64,000 nucleotides of DNA, taken from Paulinella micropora (lineage: Eukaryota > Cercozoa > Imbricatea > Euglyphida > Paulinellidae). Numbering within the stretch: position 1 is the first letter of the stretch; every line of letters starts with the position of its first letter. The notes under the pieces were generated by a model. The model saw only the letters and a list, made by a program, of their open reading frames with translations. It was not told the origin of the DNA and made no database searches. The DNA lies in the NCBI GenBank assembly GCA_019918135.1, contig WBZZ01007008.1:5001-69000 (forward strand), in the 5' to 3' direction. Positions 20,940-30,321 of this stretch are shown in pieces. A program made the position numbers and the translations under genes.

Positions 20940-21218
20940 TTAAATTAAATTATTATTTAATACAATCATCACCCTTAATTTGAGTTGTCTTATTGCTTCT
21001 TCACATATTTCCCATTTGTAAATATTCAACAAGGTTGAATCCGCTAGTAGTGCTTTGTTTCTCTGTTCGTTCCAAAACTTAAAAACCTTATTATATCGTT
21101 GAAGCGTTTCTCTTCTTGTGTATTTCTTAATCCTTCTATCGTCCGCTAATGTTTCTGGAAAATGTAAGTTGTATAGTTCTTTCAATTCCTTGTCCGCTTG
21201 TATCATTATAGAAGACAT
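20940..21218 (-). CDS. hypothetical helical protein
   Basis: 92 residues, intact, not recognised. It is charged and helical, with no cysteines and no membrane segment. It lies between two small basic genes near the right TIR, all read in one direction. Confidence 0.55.
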   Translation of the reverse strand: MSSIMIQADKELKELYNLHFPETLADDRRIKKYTRRETLQRYNKVFKFWNEQRNKALLADSTLLNIYKWEICEEAIRQLKLRVMIVLNNNLI

Positions 21219-21255
21219 ATTATATAAGTAATGATATTTATTTCTTTAAATGGTT

Positions 21256-21486
21256 TTACATTTTATTTTTATAATATCTTTCCATGTCGTCATTTCTACG
21301 AATTATACGAATAACTTTATGTCCTCCTATCATAACCTCTTCTTTCTCTGCGAAGTAGTCTCTATGAAAGTCGGATTTTTCGTGTTGATATTTTCCATAT
21401 ATACCTATTACTTTACCACATACACATGTATATTTCTGTTTTCTTCTTTCCTTTACATATTCCGCTCTCTTCTGTTTGCGTTCCAT
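21256..21486 (-). CDS. small zinc-finger-like protein
   Basis: 76 residues with CVCGKVIGIYGKYQHEKSDF then H. The spacing of two Cys and two His fits a compact zinc finger of the kind often found in giant-virus GIY-YIG and basic repeat proteins. The N-terminus is Lys/Arg-rich. Probably DNA- or RNA-binding; the role is unknown. Confidence 0.6.
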   Translation of the reverse strand: MERKQKRAEYVKERRKQKYTCVCGKVIGIYGKYQHEKSDFHRDYFAEKEEVMIGGHKVIRIIRRNDDMERYYKNKM

Positions 21487-21545
21487 CTATATCAAAGACG
21501 AAAATGTTCTTTTTACGATACATATATTTTTCTCTCATTGCTATG

Positions 21546-21861
21546 TTGGGGATGTTTTGTGCTCAATCTATAATCTCTTTTAGATTATAGATATTATTTA
21601 TTTTTGTTTTTATTTAAAAGTAAAAGTAAAGCGGAAAAAATTTTGCTTGATTTTTATTTTTATTTAAAAGCGAGATTAAGAGTAAGAGAGATTTCTTTAT
21701 TTTGTTTGCTTGTATTGATTGTAATTTTGATTTTTTTATTTTGCTGTTTTAACGCTTCGTATTGATTTGGTGGGAGATAGCGCTGGAAGCGTTAATACTT
21801 TCTAGGAGGTTGTTTTTAAGGCACGAAAAAACGACCCGCCTAGAAAGTATATTATACTACT
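21546..21861 (-). repeat. Element 1 right terminal inverted repeat
   Basis: Inverted copy of 1098-1412, about 97% identical by eye, ending ...ATTATACTACT. Confidence 0.95.
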
Positions 21862-21867
21862 GAAGAT
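21862..21867. repeat. target-site duplication, right (GAAGAT)
   Basis: Identical to 1092-1097, directly outside the right TIR. Confidence 0.9.
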
Positions 21868-22045
21868 CAATCATTTGTAGTTGATTTCCTGCAAGGTACC
21901 CGACACTGTGCGGGTAGTAGGGACTTTTGGGGCCTTCTGTGCAGGATGGTTGGAGTCACTCTTCCCTCCCCAACATACTCACTGTAGTCCCTGTTGGGTC
22001 GAGGGATGGAGGCGCATGGCCCTCGGGCTCAGCCATGACAGATCG

Positions 22046-22093
<48 letters not shown>

Positions 22094-22118
22094 ATATATC
22101 ATAGTATATATATATATA
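21868..22118. other. host DNA between the two viruses
   Basis: 251 bp with no gene. A stretch near 22003-22041 (GATGGAGGCGCATG, then TCAGCCAT) resembles 545-580 in the left host flank. It is followed by about 60 bp of TA/TATA repeat in which element 2 begins. Confidence 0.7.
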
Positions 22119-22544
22119 GATCATTTATGTATTCGCGACTTGTCCAACCGCAAAGTATTAAACAAGCCTTAAAAACATAAAAAACCAACATTTGACATAT
22201 AGAAAACATACATAGAAAACAAAAAAGTGTCAAATGTTTAACATAAATTTATCTAACTGAGCACATTAAGAGAGATTTTGACGAAAAGACACATAAACCA
22301 TATTTTTATATCATAAAAATATATATAAACTGCGTGTATATGGTTTATGTGTCTTTTCGTCAAAATCTCTCTTAATGTGCTCAGTTAGATAAATTTATGT
22401 TAAACATTTGACACTTTTTTGTTTTCTATGTATGTTTTCTATATGTCAAATGTTGGTTTTTTATGTTTTTAAGGCTTGTTTAATACTTTGCGGTTGGACA
22501 AGTCGCGAATACATAAATGATCACACCACAAAAATGGGGGGAAG
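22119..22544 (+). repeat. Element 2 left TIR, itself a palindrome
   Basis: Arms 22119-22303 and 22338-22522 are perfect or near-perfect reverse complements (185 bp each) around a 34-bp asymmetric centre holding a nested TTTTTAT/ATAAAAA mini-hairpin. The repeat continues to 22544 and matches the reverse complement of 43506-43930, in the same relative orientation of the centre. Confidence 0.95.
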
Positions 22545-23157
22545 TTTGCGTTGTCGTTCCTTTATTTTTTTGCTGGTATCGTTTGCGTTGTCGTTCCTTT
22601 ATTTTTTCTTTATTGGCTTCGCGGTATTCCTTTTGTTGTTGGGCTATTTTTTCTTTATTGGCTTCGCGATATTGTTTATATCGTTTGGCTATTGCTTGTT
22701 TATTGGCTTCGTGATATTCTTTCTTTTGTTGTGCTATTTTTTCTTTATTGGCTTCGTGGTATTCTTTCTTTTGTTCTAATATTTTATCTCTGTTAACTTT
22801 GTAGTATTAATCTAAATTTTTTTTTTTTGTTCTATCGGGTATTACCTTACTACAGCAATTTGCAGTATTGCGGATTTCTTCTCCTTCCGCCTTCTTCAAT
22901 TGTTCTTTATTCTCACATGGACATTCACGAAGTAATTCAATATAAGCATCTCCTGCTTTTATGATTTCAAAAGAAGAAATATAACGACATTTCCCGTTTG
23001 TCCATCGTTTGAAACGGTCTCTATGTTGTCCTAATCGTAAGGCTAATGTCTGAGTAGTCGCCCCGACATACACCTTATCAGTGTGTGGCGATCGGATTAC
23101 ATACAATCTAGCCTTGCTGTAATCAATCGTAATTGCTTTTGGTTTTCGTGTGGTCAT
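22480..23157 (-). CDS. GIY-YIG endonuclease with NKEK repeats, in-frame TAA
   Basis: The N-terminal domain (about residues 15-110) has RLYVIRS...KVYVGATT (GIY-YIG), an Arg in ALRLGQH and the catalytic Glu in EGEEI. After an in-frame TAA at 22807-22809 the same frame continues with about five KEYHEANKEKIAQQ-type 15-residue repeats and runs about 40 bp into the terminal palindrome, ending at 22480. It is the outermost left gene. It may nick or resolve the hairpin ends, or act as a homing-type nuclease; both are inferred. A paralogue is at 32955-33614. Confidence 0.82.
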
Positions 23158-23206
23158 TGCTTTCTATTGTTTTATATTGTTTCATATTGTTGTGCTTAAT
23201 ACATAA

Positions 23207-23482
23207 TTAATATTTAACAACGACTAATGGCGGTTCTCCATATCTTGCTCTAAGATTAGACTCTCGCCTGTAGCATTTAATGGAGCAGATTGTGAAAAAC
23301 TCAATACTATCTACACCATAAAAATTACCTGCTATAATCGGTGGGTGCGACTGGAATGTGCGAGACAAGCCACATATATTACAAAATTCTTCTCCATATT
23401 TTGGCTGGGGCATTTCTGCATAAACAAATGTTATTATATGTCCAACTATATCACTCGGCAATTCGCGTATTATTATGGACAT
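23207..23482 (-). CDS. F-box-like N-terminus with zinc-binding cysteines
   Basis: 91 residues, intact. ELPSDIVGHIITFVY at the N-terminus has the spacing of an F-box helix. It is followed by CNICGLS and CSIKC pairs that could hold zinc. If real, it could recruit a host SCF ubiquitin ligase; this is a weak inference from one short motif. Confidence 0.55.
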   Translation of the reverse strand: MSIIIRELPSDIVGHIITFVYAEMPQPKYGEEFCNICGLSRTFQSHPPIIAGNFYGVDSIEFFTICSIKCYRRESNLRARYGEPPLVVVKY

Positions 23483-23506
23483 GTTTTATATAATATAAAA
23501 TATAAA

Positions 23507-24722
23507 ATGAACCTTTTTGGTCAAAGCACGAATACGCGATCGTCATCAACTACATCGTCATCTTCTTCTTTATCTATCAATAGCATAAAAGACTCACTAC
23601 CAACAACAGCCTTTGGAGAATTGCGAACTGCTACTCTGTCGCCAGTATTACAAAATGTATTTACATATGGTATTAATACGCGGTTTTTTGACAAAACGGA
23701 GACTAATGGCGGGGTGGTATCAACTGCTAATTCAATGGCGATTTTGACTACATCGGCCTCAGGTAATTCAACTGCGAGCGAGCCAAATATAGAAGTGGTA
23801 TGGGGTTGGTTGCTAGATTTTCCGCATTGTTTCCATCATCTATCGCCGCAGATAGTTTCAATTGCGATATTGGCATAGGCACACCAGCAGACAATTTATG
23901 TTTTAGATAATCAAGTTTGGGAATGTCTGTTGTAAGACGGCGGGAAGTGTAGAAAATGTAGTTAGTCAATATGCGTGGAATGTTGATAAATGTAATAATA
24001 CTGGAAACTTCCCCGCGATTGATTTTACCAAATTGAATGTGTTTGAAATAGTTGTTCAGTATCTGGGCAGTGGTCAAATTACATTCAAAATAGAAAACCC
24101 GCGAACTGGACGAATGGAAGTAATTCATGCGATTAAATACGCGAGCACTGCTACTACTCCATCATTGGATCAGGCGGCATTTGCTATTTATGCGAAGGCG
24201 TATTCATCAAGTCTGGCATCCGTTGTAATGAAAACTGCTAGCATGTTTTTGGCAGTTGAAGGGAATATTGATCGGACTATTGCTATAACTAACTTGTATG
24301 ATAATGTTAAAACTATAGGAGCAACTGAAAATGCAGTATTTACCATTAGAAATCGCGCCACATTCAACAGCAAAACGAATTACAACATAATCTACTTTGA
24401 GAATTTGTGTATCAGCAATTCAGATACTAAAACATGTATCGCGAGAATCATTCTTAATACCACATTAGGAGGAACACCTTCTTATTCAAATTACGATACA
24501 AACACATCATTGGCCGAAGTAGATACGGCAGGAACTACAAGAACTGGCGGAAGTGTGATATTTACATATGTGTTGTCTGGTGGTTCATCAATATACATTG
24601 ATTTGTCTCAATATAATATCAAGATAGGGTCAGGTAAGACATTTAATATATCCGCACAAAATACAAGCGGTGGAACGGCGAGCATTTACGCTTCATTAAA
24701 CTGGATTGAAGACCAGATTTAA
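23507..24722 (+). CDS. capsid-associated fibre-like protein, frameshifted
   Basis: Homologue of 15329-16568 in element 1. The start at 23507 follows TATAATATAAAATATAAA. The Ser-rich N-terminus leads to TAFGELRTA, and the C-terminal two thirds are an intact frame (24033-24722) with QYLGSGQITFKIENPRTG and a closing NWIEDQI. Between about 23790 and 24030 coding passes through at least two frameshifts and one stop. It lies tail-to-tail with the capsid operon. Probably a surface structural protein. Confidence 0.68.
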
Positions 24723-24754
24723 ACAAAAAAAAATACTTATTTATACATAAAATA

Positions 24755-25003
24755 TTATATCATAGAATATTGTATTTGCGCATCAACTTTCTTTTCTATC
24801 TCTATGGCCATTTTTTTTATGTATTCAAAACCCTTATCCTTGATTAATTTTTCTGTTATACGTGCGTGATTTTTCTTCAAATATATGTAAAACTGGTCAA
24901 TATTGACACCGCAGGGGATTTGTTCTTTATGTTGTCGTCGTCGTTGTAAGTTGACGTTTTTTATTAGAGTGAATAGTATATCTAAATTTTGTATGTAGGT
25001 CAT
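24755..25003 (-). CDS. hypothetical protein
   Basis: 82 residues, intact, not recognised. Basic and helical. It follows the minor capsid gene on the same strand. Confidence 0.5.
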   Translation of the reverse strand: MTYIQNLDILFTLIKNVNLQRRRQHKEQIPCGVNIDQFYIYLKKNHARITEKLIKDKGFEYIKKMAIEIEKKVDAQIQYSMI

Positions 25004-25026
25004 TATATCTATACATTTTTTTTTGC

Positions 25027-25822
25027 TTAAGCATGATACACCTTGAGAAGAATACTAACTTCAAAATTGACAGGACATTCAAGCACATTGCCATTCGCAT
25101 TTCTAATGACAATATCAATAGACCTTAAACTTTTGTTGTATTAAATGGCACATAATCTGCAACATCGTTTGACGATTCAAAGTAGCACTGGACTCCGTAG
25201 GGCTTATCTAAATTGCATTTACCAACGACAGAGAAATTACCATTTGCTTCAACTAAACCAGACTGATTCAATGCACGGCTATGCACATAAACTGCTGTTT
25301 CACCAATTAGATTCACGTAGATTGCATCGTGGCAGTCGCCGCCGCCGAGATATAAGCAGTTAGTCCTATCTTGTCGCTAATAGTGCTGTTATCATAACCA
25401 AAAGCATACGTATCACCAGTGAATGCGAAATTCAATTTATTAACGGAGTTCAAAGTTATAACTACAGAGTTGGGGGTAATTGCTGAATTAATTGCAGTTT
25501 GAAGAGCGGTAATAAATGTATCAATGGTGTATTGATTTTCTGTTACGATTGCCGTTTTTGTAGCAGATCCAGTTGCTTTAATCAATGTGAGAGTGTTGGC
25601 ATAACTCGGTATATTTGGGAAAACGTTTGGAGTGGAGATACTCTTAACGACATAAGCACTGATTATATCAATATTACGACCAGCTGCTGGTAAATCAACG
25701 ACAAAACGGCCATTGTGAGTAGAAGCGGATTTTGATTCTGTTTTATCGTTTGAGGAGACGCGAAGGAGGAAATTTTTGCGGGTGCGCTTTTCGTCTTCAA
25801 GATTAGAGATCGTAAATGACAT
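25027..25822 (-). CDS. mCP: penton-like minor capsid protein, frameshifted
   Basis: It starts at 25822 behind the TATATTAT motif (reverse of ATAATATA). The middle reads FVVDLPAAGRNIDIISAYVVKS and SYANTLTLI, then NQYTIDTFITALQTAIN, the order seen in single-jelly-roll minor capsid proteins. 1-bp shifts near 25316 and 25125 carry coding to SILLKVYHA and a stop at 25027, about 265 residues. In this copy the upstream capsid frame also runs into it without a stop. Confidence 0.72.
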
Positions 25823-25825
25823 TGC

Positions 25826-25833
25826 TATATTAT
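25826..25833 (-). promoter_or_regulatory. ATAATATA promoter-like motif before penton gene
   Basis: On the minus strand the octamer ends 3 bp before the penton ATG. Confidence 0.5.
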
Positions 25834-25851
25834 GATTTTTTTTTAATTGTT

Positions 25852-27209
25852 TTACGACACAGCGAGACGGGTAGATAGACGCAACTTTGACGTATTTCAA
25901 CCAAGCGGTGATGGCACGAGTAGCATTATAATCGGCCGCATAACGAATAGTAACTTCGGCAGTTCGTGAGTTATTAACCGCCAGACCAGACGCTCCAATG
26001 TGTGGCGATTGGTTGAGTGTCTGGATAATGGTAGCAAATCCTCCATTATTATCTGTAGCAGTAGAACCAGTGGGAGCATAATATTTGCGAAAGTTTTCAA
26101 GAGAAACAGATGAAGACATATAAGCATCGCGAATACTCATAGTCGCTTGGAGATTGTTAATATACAATTCTGCACATCCTCGTTGAACGGCGGCAAGAGT
26201 ATCTGTGCTTCCTCCGAGTTCCATCTTTTGTTGCGGAGCATACCAATCACCAATACGGCATTGATATTGTTTATAAGGCATTGGAGCAGTTCCCAAGTTA
26301 TCAATACTAGCATGATCAGCAACCACAGTTTGAGTAACGATATACATTGAGCCCTTGCTACTGCTTTATTTACTTGAAGATTAAAATCATCCGACGTGCC
26401 TGGATTTGCCTTTTGGTTGTAATATGTTTCATAAGTGTATGGAAGCCCATCCTTGCTTCCCATTTGTTCAAGGATATTTCTCTGGACGGCAGGAGCAAGA
26501 GAGAATGTCTCCAGCATTACAACTGGATTTGATACGGTGAAAGTCAAAGCGGAACCATCAAACCCAGCAGAACCCCCCCCAGTAGCGCTTCCAATAATGG
26601 CAAATGCTTCCTGTGGCGGGGCAAATGTCAAGCGAAGCCTCATACCACTAATCAGAGAGGGAGGAATGAGAGTTTCTTCATTAAACACTCCCGAAAAGTA
26701 ATGAAGAGGAATACAAACCCTCAAATAATTACCAGTCGCAACGGCCGTGGGAGTATTAACGGCAAAATTAACGACTGAATCGTCAGTAATATTAGCATTA
26801 ACTTCAACATTTTCTCTTTGTCCCGACATCTGTGCCTGCCGACGATAATCAAAAGGATAGTGCCATGGGAGGGTATTTCGCACCAGTTTATTCAAATCTT
26901 CAATTCGTTCAAGTTCGCTACCATCTTTGCTTTCCAACAAAAATCGTTCAAAAATAGCGGTTGCGGGCGTGTTTTGAAAACCAATCGCGCAGTTGTTTCC
27001 CGCGGTCGTAACCAATCCGTCTGCCTTAATGTCAAACGACAAATAGCAATTCTTTCCATAAACAAAATCAGCAATGTAAAAATCATTTCAGTCCCCGACG
27101 AACTAGTGTAAGTCTGCTGGTCGGCGAAGTTCTTCTTAAATATACTTCCCTGTTCAGTGAGTGCTAGATTTGCTGGCAACTCATATCTGAGGTTGTTGAG
27201 AGTCATCAA
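25852..27209 (-). CDS. MCP: major capsid protein, frameshifted
   Basis: About 450 residues across 1-bp shifts near 27045, 26350 and 25880. It opens MTLNNLRYELP and contains GSIFKKNF, RIEDLNKLVRNTLPW and PLHYFSGVF. This is the strand-and-loop pattern of PLV double-jelly-roll capsid proteins, with the adjoining minor capsid gene as context. The last shift removes the natural stop (a TAA at 25852 in the restored frame), so the sequence as written fuses capsid to penton. It is not obviously similar to the capsid of element 1. Confidence 0.78.
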
Positions 27210-27321
27210 CTCCTCAGTATTTTTATACCTTTCCTTCCATTTTTTTTGTGTGCCTGTGGGGTGATAAAATTCGCAATGCTACTATATCAAAAAAATAATA
27301 ATAGAAATTAAAAATAATTAT

Positions 27322-27720
27322 TTATTCACTTGAAACGGATTGTTTAATAATACCAACTGATTTCTGTATGTTGTCAAATCTTGTATCTTGTGGTGAAGTC
27401 AATTGAAACTCTCTTGCCTCAGCATTTTGAACCGCTTTCTTTAAATAAGCCAAACTGCTAACAGCAGTGTCCAAATCAACAACATCCGCATTTTCTTTGT
27501 TATCAGAAATGTCTGATAACGTGTTTTGAATGGTGCTCTTCTCATGTGAGACGAGATCGCCAAATTCAGTTAATGGTTGATTAACTAATGGGGCACCATG
27601 ACTACTCCACAATTCAAATTGATTCAATTGAAACCCATCACTCGCAGGTCTGTTTGCTTCGTTGAGTTTGTTGATAAAGCCAATCGGCAAACGAGTTTAA
27701 GCACTTAAGTTTTTAATCAT
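27322..27720 (-). CDS. hypothetical protein with an early in-frame TAA
   Basis: The ATG at 27720 follows TATTATATA. Codon 8 is TAA (27697-27699), after which the same frame stays open for about 124 codons with no ATG near its beginning. The rest is polar and helical (GFINKLNEAN, LDTAVSSLAYLKKAV). It lies between the capsid gene and a DNA-binding-like gene on the same strand. Not recognised. Confidence 0.55.
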
Positions 27721-27744
27721 TATATAATAATAATAATTATTTTA

Positions 27745-28338
27745 TCAATTAGCGTTAATTATTTTTTTCATAATTTGTAAATTCTTGTGCGTAATTCTTT
27801 CCTCTTTCATTTTCTTTAAATCCGCTATGGCTTGATTTAAGTCAATGTCATTAGTTTGCGCAACTTTTTTGGTTGGTGGCGGAGTTTCCTTAGAAGCATC
27901 TTCTATTGCTTCTATCTTGCTTGCTGGTGTTGTGGTAGTTTTTTTTGGCACAGAAACAGGAGTGGGATTAACAGATTTTGGTAGGGATTGTTCAACCTTA
28001 GGCGCTGGAGACATTTCATCAGGTTTTGCGTTTGGTTCGGGAGATGAATTATTTGCTGATGCTATGTCTGGCGCCTTTCTTTTCAATGCTTCGTCTGGCA
28101 CTTGGTCTGGTTGCCCGCTAGCAATAGGTTGTTCATTTTTCTTACTTACTTTGCTTACTTTTGGCTTTAATTGACACTTAATCTTACCACTCTTAATATC
28201 CTCTTCTATCTTCCTTACTGTTAAGTATTCGGGCGTTCCCTTACGAATGGTTACGAATTTTCCTTGTGCATTTTGTTTATGCCAAAGTGCGATTGCCTGA
28301 TGATAGCAAGTTTTGTATAATTTAGTTGATTCCGTCAT
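27745..28338 (-). CDS. Pro/Lys-rich virion or DNA-binding protein
   Basis: 197 residues, intact. The N-terminal ~55 residues (ALWHKQN, VTIRKGTPEYLTVRKIEE) form a compact domain with an RKGTPEY motif seen in small proteins of large DNA viruses. The rest is low-complexity Pro/Lys/Ser, ending in a short basic helix. The start lies 4 bp from a TATATTAT promoter-like motif. Confidence 0.62.
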   Translation of the reverse strand: MTESTKLYKTCYHQAIALWHKQNAQGKFVTIRKGTPEYLTVRKIEEDIKSGKIKCQLKPKVSKVSKKNEQPIASGQPDQVPDEALKRKAPDIASANNSSPEPNAKPDEMSPAPKVEQSLPKSVNPTPVSVPKKTTTTPASKIEAIEDASKETPPPTKKVAQTNDIDLNQAIADLKKMKEERITHKNLQIMKKIINAN

Positions 28339-28342
28339 GTCA

Positions 28343-28350
28343 TATATTAT
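28343..28350 (-). promoter_or_regulatory. ATAATATA promoter-like motif
   Basis: The minus-strand octamer lies 4 bp before the ATG at 28338. Confidence 0.5.
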
Positions 28351-28380
28351 GGCGAAAAAAAAACCATTTAATTTAATTTT

Positions 28381-29283
28381 TTACAAGTTTGTCATATCTC
28401 TATCCTTATTTAATCGTAATATGGTAGAGAAATTCTTTCTAAACTGGGTCGTTCTATCGCTAGCAGTATTGTTAATTGCTAGAAACGAATAAGGTTCTGC
28501 CGTAGCATATTTAACCATATTGTAAAATTCTTTTTTAGTGAGAAAAGGACTTTCATATTCATCTGCCAGTCTGTCAAGTTCGCTTCTCCTTACTCCATTA
28601 AAAATAATCATCCAATGGCAATTAATTCTTATTCTTCGTGGGAGTTGTGTATAACTCTGCGTTGCTACCCAGAATGACACTTTAGCATGTGTTGAAGCGA
28701 AAAACAACTCGGTAAGCACTTCTGATTTGAGAAAGGTTTTACTCTGTGCGATATCATCCAATAACAATAGTATTTTTGGTGCCTTCTTAAACCCTTTAGT
28801 TTTAATCAGTTCCTTTTGTTTGGTTAATATTTCTTTCATTAACTCAGGCCTATCTTCTTTAATTATGTCTTCTTTTTTTAACTTGAGAGTGTCTTCCAAA
28901 ATCGGGCACGGACTTAAGCAAAAGACTACTATTCTATCATAAAAACCTTTCAACAGGTTCTTTTTGGCGAGTAGAGTACATATCATAACTGATTTACCCC
29001 CGCCAGTGCTTGCACATATAACCATAGTCCCCATTGCTGGCAATATTCCTTCCTTTTGAATAGCAAGCAATTCAACACCATCTCTTTGTGTTTTAATTGG
29101 TTGTATTTCCAAGTCATTGTTAAATTTGGGCGGTTTTTTGCTATCTAACTCTGTTATTACTGGCCTGTCAATGGTAAATTCCTCGTGTGCTTTTTCTATG
29201 TTGGTCTTCTCCAGATTCTGCTTCAAAAGTGTTTTTCGTGGCAACTTGTTTGCTATTAATCCTTTATGCATAGATTTAGGCAT
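28381..29283 (-). CDS. ATPase: packaging ATPase (PLV type)
   Basis: 300 residues, intact. Walker A is CASTGGGKS (residues 90-98), Walker B is ILLLLDDIAQ (about 170-180), and FWVATQSY looks like the sensor. It drives genome packaging. It differs strongly from the ATPase of element 1, supporting a separate virus lineage. The start lies 7 bp from a TATATTAT motif; a TTRFRK-type basic tail ends the protein. Confidence 0.88.
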   Translation of the reverse strand: MPKSMHKGLIANKLPRKTLLKQNLEKTNIEKAHEEFTIDRPVITELDSKKPPKFNNDLEIQPIKTQRDGVELLAIQKEGILPAMGTMVICASTGGGKSVMICTLLAKKNLLKGFYDRIVVFCLSPCPILEDTLKLKKEDIIKEDRPELMKEILTKQKELIKTKGFKKAPKILLLLDDIAQSKTFLKSEVLTELFFASTHAKVSFWVATQSYTQLPRRIRINCHWMIIFNGVRRSELDRLADEYESPFLTKKEFYNMVKYATAEPYSFLAINNTASDRTTQFRKNFSTILRLNKDRDMTNL

Positions 29284-29290
29284 GTCTCGC

Positions 29291-29298
29291 TATATTAT
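29291..29298 (-). promoter_or_regulatory. ATAATATA promoter-like motif before ATPase
   Basis: Minus-strand octamer 7 bp before the ATG at 29283. Confidence 0.5.
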
Positions 29299-29319
29299 GG
29301 GTTTTGAAAATAGTTTGGA

Positions 29320-30321
29320 TTATATCAGGCTATAATTATCATATTCGGCACCAAATGGTTGGGGTGGTGAAGCATAATTATAGAAATAAGGAGAGTAAGG
29401 ACTACCAAAAGCATAATTACTTGGAGGATTGACAAGCGGTTTAAAATCTTTTCTTTCTGGACGAGTTTGGACTTGTCGCGGGATTTCAGCAGAGAAGTTT
29501 CTAGTTAGTTTTCGTTTCATTTTTGGAAACTCTCTTTTTTCTTTTATTCTATTCTGGATGACTGCTCTATTGTATTTATTCACCATAAAGTGGTTATTTG
29601 TGTTGCTATAAAGTGTGTTGTCTAGTAATTCAAAATCATGCTTAGTTGCTAGCACACGATCGCGTCTTTGTTCGTTGCCTTTAATAAGTGGATTTGTTTG
29701 CGAAGTGCCAATTCCACCATTTTGGTCGCTTGGCATTAGAAAACGAATAAGTGCCATTAAGTCTTCTCTTTCATCGGCGGGAGATTTTCCCATAATCTTT
29801 ATCAACCAATTGGTCAATGCTTCTCATACTATCAACCATAACTTGATTTGGTGTTGTTGCTGGGTCTGGGTCATCTGAAACTTTGTATTCTTTCATCATT
29901 TCTTTGAGTTTTTCATCTTTAACTTTCTCCTCCCAGAATGGGAGTCCCTGTTTTGCTCCATTTTATAAACACGTCCTTCATACTCTGTTTGTGGATTTGG
30001 CGGTGCTGGTGCTTGCGTTGTTTGTGGTGCTGGTGCTTGCGTTGTTTGTGGTGCTTGCGTTGTTTGTGGTGCTGGTGGCATGGTTTGCGGTGGCATGGTT
30101 TGCGGTGGTTGAGTTTGTGGTGGCATAGTTTGTAGTGTCGATGGTTGAGTTATTGGCACATTTGAATCTTTTATTTCTAAATCTTCTAATTGCTTCTCTT
30201 GTTCTGGTGTCAATTTACCCCTCACTTCTTGATAAATTCTCATATCTAATGTATCATCCGCTTCTGCGATCTCTGACATACTAGCCCCTTTGTTTACTGC
30301 TTGCCTTATAGCATTTCCCAT
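29320..30321 (-). CDS. Pro/Gln/Thr-repeat virion protein, frameshifted
   Basis: Two open stretches (29896-30321 and 29320-29817) join through two 1-bp shifts near 29930 and 29790, for about 333 residues. The first part is acidic and helical, followed by repeats of the type MPPQTQPP and APQTTQAP. The second has helices, then a Pro/Tyr-rich C-terminus. It overlaps the end of the phospholipase gene by 16 bp. Probably structural; no family recognised. Confidence 0.6.

Larger units (their letters stand above)
1098..21861. mobile_element. Element 1: Polinton/Maverick endogenous virus, 20.8 kb
   Basis: The element is bounded by inverted repeats of about 315 bp that start 5'-AGTAGTATAATA, and is flanked by a perfect 6-bp duplication. 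It encodes an rve integrase, protein-primed PolB, HerA/FtsK-type packaging ATPase, Ulp1/adenovirus-type protease, penton-like minor capsid and double-jelly-roll-type major capsid protein, which is the full Polinton hallmark set. Base composition is clearly more AT-rich than the retroelement region to the right. Several genes are frameshifted or carry stops, so this copy is probably not autonomous as written. Confidence 0.95.

Noticed and set aside
22517-22796. hydrophobic plus-strand frames resembling membrane proteins
   Set aside because: They are antisense to the Lys/Glu-rich GIY-YIG repeat tail.
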